Of a stretch of 6,695 nt of DNA, positions 1 through 5,890 are shown one piece after another (the stretch's first letter is position 1; each line of letters starts with the position of its first letter). The position numbers were made by a program, and so were the translations under genes. Source of the stretch: an uncultured Ignavibacteriales bacterium (GTDB lineage: Bacteria > Bacteroidota > Ignavibacteria > Ignavibacteriales > Ignavibacteriaceae); the NCBI GenBank assembly GCA_913053915.1, contig CAJXGP010000120.1, positions 1 through 6,695 of the forward strand, written 5' to 3'. Under the pieces are notes generated by a model, which saw only the letters and a list, made by a program, of their open reading frames with translations, was not told the origin of the DNA and searched no databases.

Positions 1-87
1 TTGAGAAACAGATCAATTTCTCTTTCACGAAATTATCATACAGGCTAGATTACACCGACTTATGAAGTATCGATATTCATTTTTCAG
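1..87. other. Short edge segment downstream of sspD, unresolved
   Basis: This stretch lies between the sspD stop and the window edge. On the plus strand two frames are open from the edge. Frame 1 ends at a TAG at 46-48 and frame 3 ends at a TGA at 63-65, so either could be the last residues of a convergent gene. On the minus strand a GTG followed by a short open run reaches the edge and could be the start of the next operon gene. None has enough residues to choose between them. An 8-bp palindrome (TATCGATA, 68-75) sits here, but there is no GC-rich hairpin with a T-run, so I call no terminator. Confidence 0.3.
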
Positions 88-1131
88 TTATTCCTGTTTT
101 AAAATATTTTTTGATTTTTTCAAATGATCTTCTTTTATCTGCTGTAAGCGTTCCGGTTTTATTAAATCAGACAAACTTTCGTTTTCGTTCCATGTATAAC
201 CATCCTTCTCATATCCCATCGCCTGTTTAAACAAATCAGGATGTTGCTCGTAAAGCCAAATCCACTCGATTTTTTGCTGGTAAAAACAGAAAAAACAACC
301 GGAACGGCTGCGTGAATATTTTCCTTTCTCTCCATTAACTTCATATTCTACTTCGTGGTAATATTTGGGATAGGTTACTCCGTATTCTTTAAAAAGGTTG
401 ACGACATCCTCCTTTATTATAATATCATCATTATCAACCAAAGGAAATTCCGGCAAATGAGCCATTGGATATTTCGAGCTTTTTAAAAACTCAAAAACAA
501 CTTTATTAAAAGCAGGTGTATCAATTTCTAATAAAGTATTTATTTTTTGAGAAAAAAAGAATTTTGAAGAAAGTGACGTTAATATAATTTCTCCCGCTTT
601 CTTGACAACACTTTCTGTTACAACTTCCTGATATATTTCAAATAACTTTGGAATATTGTCGTTGTTCAATACATAATTTAACACTTCAATACTCCAAATA
701 TTTTTTCTAAAAGGGAAAACCGTTTGAATATTCTGTTTTGTAGAGACATAGCCTTCTCTGTTTTCATCGCCTCGGATAGCCACATACGATATGACAATAT
801 CATTCTTAACATAATCCTCAAAAGGCTCAAGTTTTAACTTTTTGGTGCACCAGCGTGCCTGGCTCGAAGGAAGATAACCCCTGTATAAACTCAAAAAGTG
901 ATCAAAAGGTTTCTCAGGACTGTTTTGGGTTGCCTGAATACGTGTAATTTTCTTCCCGAGAAAAGCTTCGAGTTCATTAATCAAATCATAAGTTTCAGAA
1001 AGCTCTTTACCGGTATCGCTGAAATAATATTCCATATCAATTTCAGGATAATTAACTTTCATATATATTGCCAATGCAGCGCTATCCTTTCCCCCTGATA
1101 TTCCCAGTAAATGTCTAACTTTTTTCTTCAT
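88..1131 (-). CDS. sspD: SspD-like phosphorothioation protein (PAPS reductase / ATP pyrophosphatase family)
   Basis: This 347-residue protein belongs to the adenine-nucleotide alpha-hydrolase / PAPS-reductase superfamily, the group of DndC and SspD, which use ATP to activate a site for sulfur insertion into the DNA backbone. Visible motifs are the PP-loop SGGKDS (residues 12-17), FSDTGKEL (37-44), RWCTKKLK (93-100, with Cys95), an IRGDENR segment (119-125) and RSGCFFC (276-282), giving Cys279 and Cys282 as a CxxC pair. Cys95 plus this pair are candidate Fe-S or sulfur-relay ligands, as inferred from DndC. Residues about 145-234 look like an insertion between the VFPF segment and the segment leading to the CxxC. 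The ATG at 1131 lies 17 nt inside the end of sspC; it gives MKKK just before the PP-loop strand, as expected for the family. The Ssp assignment over Dnd rests on the DUF4007 partner. A BREX type 4 BrxP role is unlikely because no pglZ or brxL is present. Confidence 0.88.
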   Translation of the reverse strand: MKKKVRHLLGISGGKDSAALAIYMKVNYPEIDMEYYFSDTGKELSETYDLINELEAFLGKKITRIQATQNSPEKPFDHFLSLYRGYLPSSQARWCTKKLKLEPFEDYVKNDIVISYVAIRGDENREGYVSTKQNIQTVFPFRKNIWSIEVLNYVLNNDNIPKLFEIYQEVVTESVVKKAGEIILTSLSSKFFFSQKINTLLEIDTPAFNKVVFEFLKSSKYPMAHLPEFPLVDNDDIIIKEDVVNLFKEYGVTYPKYYHEVEYEVNGEKGKYSRSRSGCFFCFYQQKIEWIWLYEQHPDLFKQAMGYEKDGYTWNENESLSDLIKPERLQQIKEDHLKKSKNILKQE

Positions 1132-4100
1132 CGAGTTCGTCTTGCAAAAGTCTGGTTAAAAGAGCAATATTGAAGGTCTTATCGTTATTTATTATTTGTG
1201 CTTTAATTGATTTTTCAAAGTTAGCGATTTTTTTTAATTTTGACTTGGGAATTCGAATATACTTTTTCGAAAGTCCTCTTAAGAAAGAGGTAACTTCCAA
1301 TTTTATCACTTCTTCTTTATCGGGATTAATATCCTCTTTAGAGATATCTGTGTAATTATCAAGCTCGTTTATGTTATTTAATATTTTATATTTGAGCACA
1401 TTTATTTCATTATCTGATATTTTATTAAGTGTTTTGCCAATACAAGCCTGGCTAATAGAATTTATCCATGAACGCCGGTCATCTAAAACAGTATCAATCC
1501 GATTATAGAAAATTTTTAATGCAGGTTTTAATAGTTCTTTTTTCAATGAAACATACCGTTTCCGAAGCGCCTCTCTATTTTGAGGAAAATCCAGGTTCTC
1601 ACCCAAAACCTCATCATTAATAAATATCTCTATTTCATTGACTAACAAGTCGTAAGCAGCATTTATTTCCTGGATACATTCTTTAATATCAATGGTAAAT
1701 TCTTCAATTTTTTGTTCATCATTCACCAATTCATCAATGTTATAACCAAGAGCATGGGGAAAATCGGTAAAAAACACCTCCTCAGGATCAATTGATTTTA
1801 CAATTGCATCTCTAAATTTTAATGCTTTATTACTTAACCTTTTTGTATTCAAAGCATATATCGACAGGTTCTTATAGAAATTAATAAAAGGCCTGAAGGT
1901 TTCAATAAAACTTTTATTAGAAAATTTTGTCTGATCTATTTGATTTAGAATTTCGCGGTACTTATTGAAGAGTTTTAGCCGTTGTTCCGTAAGATTAAAT
2001 TTCCTGATTAAATAATCTTGAGGTGCTCTGTTAAGCAAATCCAGAACTTCTTCGTTGAATTCAGGGATATAGGTTAACCTCCGCGTAGTCTTATCCCGAA
2101 AGAAAAGTGCGAAATCATCTTTATGAGCTATGAGAAACAATGGGAGCCAAAAATCAACAAACCCATGTTTTAGTTTAAAGGGTTTGCTTTTTAGAAAGTA
2201 AATAAAATCGGAAATCGGTTTTTTAACATTTATCGTTTGATTAAAATAAGTCTCGCAAGCATTCCACAACTTTTCCAATGTGGGGTCATCAGGTTTTTTC
2301 AGAATTGCTTGCCCGTTTTGAAAATCATAAATTCCCGTTGATTTTATTAATGACAAGAAGATTGTTTTTTCCGGTGGAAACTTATTATCTTCGAATCCAA
2401 AATCAGGCTTTGATATTTCATTAACCAATTTCGCAAAAAGGTTTCTCCGCGCATAAGAAATGGTTCCTGAAATTTTTGTCTTGTTAACCATTTCATTTTT
2501 AAAAACCGGTGTCGAGGGATAAATCGTATCGCATATTTCTGATAAAAGGCTGTTCAGTTCACGTTGGCTTTTAATATTTTTTTCGGTTCCTTTGAAATAC
2601 CATTTTATGGTACTACTTCCAGAATATAAACTTTCAATAACATAATAATTTAACAATGATTTGTAATGATTTAAAATTGTTTTCAATTCCTGAACAGCTA
2701 CTTTGTCATCGATATTTTTTTCAATTACTTTCTTTATTTTCTCAATTTCAAAAAGCGTTTCTTCTATTTTATCAGTTTTTGTATATAACCCGTAAAGTAT
2801 TGCTTCTCCACAGTTTTCAGAGCTCATTTTAACTGCATCTACTGAGATATTCTTATTAAAAATAAGATTAATAAAACCGTCAATCTCATTTTCCGGATTA
2901 TTACAAACAGCATCTTCACTAAGAACAAAATTAAATAATCGCGGAGTTCCTTTTTCGTACGAAACCCGCTTTGCAATTATCGTGGGGAAATCAAAATACT
3001 TTTTTAAGTGTAATGCAACATCTTTAATTCTTTCAATTAAATTTCCCGCTTCGTTTATTGCCAATTCAAAATCAAGATCAGTTCCTTGTAATATTTTATA
3101 ACGGTTATCGTATTTTGTAAAATGTACAATTTTGAATTTCAGTAATTCGTCAAGAACCCCTGAAGGTTTTTCGATTCCTAATACATTTTTTCCATATACA
3201 TTGATAAAGGCATCATCAATTTTTCCACCTTTGTGCGAGAAAATGTTTAGTAATCCTATTGTTTTTATCAGCTTAAACGCTTCATCCGTGTTTTCCGTCA
3301 GCTGTGTTTCAGCCTTTTCAAGTGAATATCTTATCGCATTCCATTGATTTAAATGAGGATTATATTTTGTAGATAAAAATGAAAAATGATAAAATATTAG
3401 ATAATCATAAACACAAGCAATATTGTAGAATGGATTTGATCTGGAATCAAATTTTTTAATCCCAAGTTCATCGTCATTTTCAATAAATGAAAAGAACGAT
3501 CTTTCATTTTGTGCATATTCTTGTAGCGCCAATGTTAAGATTGAAGCAGAAAGCAAGTCAAACGGAAAAATCTTTTTAGAAAAATATAGAGTATTAAAAT
3601 CGCGTAGCGGAAATAGACTTGAGTCTGTGATCACATTGTGTACAACAGGTATATCTTTATTTTGCGACTTGTTGAGTTCAAACTGGTCTATCTTTTCGGA
3701 AGCCAAATAAAGAAGCTGCTCTACCGGTTCATTAAAATTAATCTCAACAAGTCTTCCTTTTACTTTATTCCACTCGTCAATTTGCGTTTTTGTAAGATCA
3801 AGCGAATATGCATTAAAGTTTTTATGCAAAACCGTAATAAACAAGACCTCTTTAGATTTGTCATTGACATACTCGGACAGTTGTTGAATAAAATACAACT
3901 CTTTTTCAGGGTTATTCTTTGCAGCAAATTCGAGAAATTTTCCAAATTCATCGACAACGATTATTAATACTCTGTTATTGATCTTCTTATAATAATTATC
4001 AATTGCGTCAATAATCTGACTTGATGAATAATTTTTATTGCTTAAAGTAAATTTTTCGGCAAACAACGAAGTTATTGATTTGTTTTCACCTACAATATTA

Positions 4101-4366
4101 ATAAACTCAAAGTTGGCTTTGTCATTAAACAGCTTGGCTTTGTCAAAAAAATGACTTTTACCGGATAAGGATTGTTCCAGTGCAACGATAAAGGCTGATT
4201 TGCCGGTTCCATAAGCACCTACAATATTAAATGACCTGCTACCTTTTTGGTAATTTGAAGATATTTGGCCAAATATCTGACTTGCATTTGGAGTTAGAAT
4301 ATAATTTATCTCCTGGGCAAAATCTCTTTTAATATTAATTGAAGGTGTGTATGTTAATGTTTTCAT
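1115..4366 (-). CDS. sspC: SspC-like large P-loop ATPase of the phosphorothioation complex
   Basis: This is a 1083-residue cytoplasmic ATPase. The N-terminal nucleoside-triphosphatase domain has Walker A GAYGTGKS (residues 50-57), Walker B VLIIVVDEFG (133-142, Asp139 and Glu140) and a sensor-like strand VLFITVLHKNF (174-184). This resembles the STAND/AAA-like ATPases found with DUF4007 genes and, more distantly, BrxC/PglY. The remaining 850 or so residues are charged and mostly helical by composition, with several Lys/Glu/Leu-rich stretches (for example 550-600 and 960-1075). I recognise no catalytic motif, membrane segment or signal peptide in them. In Ssp systems SspC supplies the ATPase needed for DNA modification. 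The ATG at 4366 starts 32 nt before the sspB stop and the gene ends 17 nt past the sspD start, so it is locked into one operon. The ATG directly precedes the TLTYTPSINIKRDF leader and Walker A falls at the expected depth. The ATPase domain is certain; the SspC name rests on context. Confidence 0.85.
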   Translation of the reverse strand: MKTLTYTPSINIKRDFAQEINYILTPNASQIFGQISSNYQKGSRSFNIVGAYGTGKSAFIVALEQSLSGKSHFFDKAKLFNDKANFEFINIVGENKSITSLFAEKFTLSNKNYSSSQIIDAIDNYYKKINNRVLIIVVDEFGKFLEFAAKNNPEKELYFIQQLSEYVNDKSKEVLFITVLHKNFNAYSLDLTKTQIDEWNKVKGRLVEINFNEPVEQLLYLASEKIDQFELNKSQNKDIPVVHNVITDSSLFPLRDFNTLYFSKKIFPFDLLSASILTLALQEYAQNERSFFSFIENDDELGIKKFDSRSNPFYNIACVYDYLIFYHFSFLSTKYNPHLNQWNAIRYSLEKAETQLTENTDEAFKLIKTIGLLNIFSHKGGKIDDAFINVYGKNVLGIEKPSGVLDELLKFKIVHFTKYDNRYKILQGTDLDFELAINEAGNLIERIKDVALHLKKYFDFPTIIAKRVSYEKGTPRLFNFVLSEDAVCNNPENEIDGFINLIFNKNISVDAVKMSSENCGEAILYGLYTKTDKIEETLFEIEKIKKVIEKNIDDKVAVQELKTILNHYKSLLNYYVIESLYSGSSTIKWYFKGTEKNIKSQRELNSLLSEICDTIYPSTPVFKNEMVNKTKISGTISYARRNLFAKLVNEISKPDFGFEDNKFPPEKTIFLSLIKSTGIYDFQNGQAILKKPDDPTLEKLWNACETYFNQTINVKKPISDFIYFLKSKPFKLKHGFVDFWLPLFLIAHKDDFALFFRDKTTRRLTYIPEFNEEVLDLLNRAPQDYLIRKFNLTEQRLKLFNKYREILNQIDQTKFSNKSFIETFRPFINFYKNLSIYALNTKRLSNKALKFRDAIVKSIDPEEVFFTDFPHALGYNIDELVNDEQKIEEFTIDIKECIQEINAAYDLLVNEIEIFINDEVLGENLDFPQNREALRKRYVSLKKELLKPALKIFYNRIDTVLDDRRSWINSISQACIGKTLNKISDNEINVLKYKILNNINELDNYTDISKEDINPDKEEVIKLEVTSFLRGLSKKYIRIPKSKLKKIANFEKSIKAQIINNDKTFNIALLTRLLQDELDEEKS

Positions 4367-5240
4367 AGTATTTCTCTAAAACTTTATACGGATCTATCTT
4401 CCCATCAAATTGTAACAACGGAACGCCGGCAGTTCGATTAAAGGAAAGAAAAGAAAAGTCTGCCAGGAACTCTTCAATCTTTTGATATATCCCTTTCCTA
4501 TTCATTAAGAAAATATTGCCAACCGAATTATGATCGGAAACCAGTTCATTAAGAGAAACGCTGTTTCCAATTCGATTGTTTAACAAAATGATAGAAAGAA
4601 ATATTTCCTTAGGAAGGGAGGGCCTGTCTTCGCGCTCAATCAGATAATATTTTTCCACATTCTTTTCCGGCTCTTGCTGAACAAACAGTTTAATTAAACC
4701 CAACTCCTGAAACAGTCCGGAATAATCATCTTCAATGTTTGAATTTTTTGTTTCATTTTCCGACTGCAAATAATTTCTCAGAAAAACATTGATGTCATTC
4801 TTTACCGTTTTCTCATTATAAAAATTTCCATCTTTATTTGTTGAAAGCCTTCTTAGATAATTCTGTAACGAATCCTTTGTAAATTCGTTTTTCATTTTTA
4901 AAAACTCATTAAAAACAATATTGTAAAGTGAAGCATATCCGGTTGACACCAATAAGTAATGTAATAACCATATGGTTCCGATATCTTCCAAATACGGATC
5001 GAAACCTTTATCGTCAAATATTAATTTCGCAATTTTGGTGATTTGATCATTTTCGTCAATGAGGGTCATTGACTTTAACCAAAACCGGATGGAATTAACC
5101 ATATTCTTTCCTACTCCTAGCTTCACAACAGAATCCACATCGCTGAATTTATTGCCGGAAGTAAGAAAGTCATAGCCTTTTTTAGGCCAAAACTGCTTAC
5201 AAATAAAGGTTTCGTGACCTGAAAATCTATAATTCTGCAT
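4335..5240 (-). CDS. sspB: SspB-like DUF4007 family protein (phosphorothioation DNA nickase)
   Basis: This 301-residue protein has clear DUF4007 hallmarks: FSGHETF at residues 6-12, LGVGKNMVNSIRFW at 41-54, DPYLED at 81-86 followed by WLLH at 91-94. The C-terminal part (about 209-295) has a helical, winged-helix-like composition. DUF4007 proteins are the SspB component of SspABCD, described as a DNA nickase that makes the single-strand break for phosphorothioate insertion. The nicking role here comes from the family; I cannot point to the catalytic residues. It is the first gene of the operon, and its last 32 nt overlap the start of sspC. The ATG at 5240 is chosen because the conserved FSGHETF box begins five residues in, the usual position. 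The leader is A/T-rich (ATTAACTAAAT before ATG) with no Shine-Dalgarno sequence, as is normal for Bacteroidota. No sspA lies immediately upstream, where it is often found. Confidence 0.9.
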   Translation of the reverse strand: MQNYRFSGHETFICKQFWPKKGYDFLTSGNKFSDVDSVVKLGVGKNMVNSIRFWLKSMTLIDENDQITKIAKLIFDDKGFDPYLEDIGTIWLLHYLLVSTGYASLYNIVFNEFLKMKNEFTKDSLQNYLRRLSTNKDGNFYNEKTVKNDINVFLRNYLQSENETKNSNIEDDYSGLFQELGLIKLFVQQEPEKNVEKYYLIEREDRPSLPKEIFLSIILLNNRIGNSVSLNELVSDHNSVGNIFLMNRKGIYQKIEEFLADFSFLSFNRTAGVPLLQFDGKIDPYKVLEKYYENINIHTFN

Positions 5241-5290
5241 ATTTAGTTAATCTGATTACAATGTGTAAAAATACTTCATAAAATTGTTTC

Positions 5291-5325
5291 TGTTGTGGTT
5301 TTGAGCATTTTTAAGTGCAACAACA
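5291..5325. repeat. Imperfect inverted repeat upstream of sspB
   Basis: TGTTGT at 5291-5296 is the exact reverse complement of ACAACA at 5320-5325, with a 23-nt AT-rich centre. It lies 51 nt upstream of the sspB start, so it could be an operator or a transcript leader hairpin. Its GTTGTGG start and CAACAAC end recall Bacteroidota CRISPR repeats, but there is only one copy. The six-base arms are short enough to be chance. Confidence 0.25.
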
Positions 5326-5376
5326 TAGAAATTTTTTCAATCTATCCACACAATTTATTGTATTTATGATTTGGAT

Positions 5377-5460
5377 TTACCTCAATGCAGGCTCTATGAA
5401 AACACAACGTCCCTTTTTATTAACTTTGATCCATGTTTTAGCCCCATAGTAATCCTGACA
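5377..5460 (-). pseudogene. Possible C-terminal protein scrap, unknown family
   Basis: Read on the minus strand, this frame gives 27 residues ending in RCVFIEPALR and then TAA, preceded upstream by an in-frame TAA (5463-5461). It has no start codon. The mix of residues (YYGAKTWIKVNKKGRC) looks more like real protein than most random AT-rich frames, which suggests the end of a lost gene. I do not recognise the family. It partly overlaps the plus-strand scrap at 5442-5633 by about 19 nt. Chance is a fair alternative. Confidence 0.2.
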
Positions 5461-5633
5461 TTATTATCAATAAAATTAGTTATCGGGGCAATTTTGGGAA
5501 AGAGAGAATATTCTACGGAATAAGAACGGAAGAGCAAGGAACAACCATTACCCTTGAAAACCACAGAATTTACTTTGTTGAAAACTTGCCTATTGCAAAA
5601 ATTAATTTGAACAGTGAAAAGCAGGGAAAGTAG
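5442..5633 (+). pseudogene. Possible gene scrap of 63 codons, unknown family
   Basis: This frame is open from just after a TAG (5439-5441) to a TAG at 5631-5633. It has no ATG near its beginning, so it cannot be an intact gene. The translation has protein-like character, with alternating hydrophobic and charged residues: NKISYRGNFGKERIFYG, then ITLENHRIYFVENLP, then a charged tail SEKQGK. It is in the same frame as the BRCT scrap that follows, separated from it by the stop. I recognise no family. The opposite strand is also open here with an 82-codon ATG frame (5642-5394), but that frame reads less like a protein. Confidence 0.28.
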
Positions 5634-5804
5634 AATTTCCATTACCGCCCCATTAGGTTTAACATTGGCCCACTCTTTCTTAAGTTATCGCTTTCCAAAG
5701 CACATTCCTCCAATACAGTTCCCGCCAAAAAAGCAAAAGCCGAAAGCCTCGGCATTCGCATCATTTCGGAAGAGGAGTTTGAGAGGATGACTAAGACAAA
5801 GTAA
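5634..5804 (+). pseudogene. C-terminal BRCT-domain remnant, LigA-like
   Basis: This frame has no start codon and ends at TAA (5802-5804). Its last 27 or so residues contain AKKAKAESLGI followed by RIISEEEFERM and a short basic tail. That is the typical last helix-strand-helix of a BRCT domain, as at the extreme C-terminus of NAD-dependent DNA ligase (LigA), where S-K-x-x-KA-x-x-LGI-x-IISE-x-EF is the usual pattern just before the stop. A BRCT-bearing DNA polymerase III epsilon-type exonuclease is the alternative source. The upstream part (5634-5710) does not resemble BRCT, so the fragment starts around 5712-5724. GC content across 5721-5801 is about 48 percent (39 of 81), clearly above the flanking genes, which suggests a separate origin. 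It is probably debris from a recombination or insertion event. Confidence 0.6.
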
Positions 5805-5890
5805 TTGGCATTGGGCAATCTCTGGTTTTGTATGTAAGAGAATGGTTAAGTTTCCCACAGAGTTAGGCATTATATTAACGAAAGACACAA

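Larger units (their letters stand above)
5241..5890. other. 650-nt stretch between divergent genes, no intact gene
   Basis: This stretch separates sspB (minus) from the divergent gene at 5891 (plus) and must hold both promoters. I see no intact reading frame with protein-family character. It contains an imperfect inverted repeat (5291-5325), two weak protein-like scraps (5377-5460 minus, 5442-5633 plus) and a convincing BRCT-domain C-terminal scrap (within 5634-5804). I searched for the Bacteroidota promoter pattern (TTG, then TAnnTTTG) on both strands. Only partial matches such as TATTTTTA about 30 nt upstream of the sspB ATG turned up, without a spaced upstream TTG, so I assign no promoter. 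Confidence 0.6.

Noticed and set aside
88..5240. A BREX-type reading of the operon (BrxC-like ATPase plus BrxP-like PAPS reductase).
   Set aside because: There is no pglZ, brxL or methyltransferase, while a clear DUF4007 protein is present; the Ssp reading fits better.
60..5281. An 11-base inverted repeat flanking the operon: TTATGAAGTAT at 60-70 and ATACTTCATAA at 5271-5281.
   Set aside because: The copies are inverted rather than direct, are short and AT-rich, and have no transposase or integrase associated. Chance is adequate as an explanation.
5292..5324. CRISPR repeat-like 33-mer (starts GTTGTGG, ends CAACAAC), similar in style to type II-C repeats of Bacteroidota.
   Set aside because: Only one copy exists in the window, with no spacer-repeat periodicity and no cas gene nearby.
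5394..5642. An 82-codon minus-strand ATG frame in the intergenic stretch.
   Set aside because: Its translation shows no conserved-looking blocks, and the region is better explained by scraps in other frames. There is no promoter or start-site support.
5862..5868. GTTAGGC, an exact match to the integron attC R' core (GTTRRRY), 22 nt before the start of the divergent gene, which would fit a gene-cassette boundary.
   Set aside because: I found no matching GCCTAAC-type R'' box or paired L boxes within the normal attC length upstream. The nearest RYYYAAC (5657-5663) is too far away and not complementary. A structural attC search would settle it.
5685..5888. A 67-codon minus-strand ATG frame.
   Set aside because: It lies antisense to the BRCT remnant, which reads as real protein on the plus strand; the minus frame is Cys/Phe/Gly-rich and looks like a shadow.
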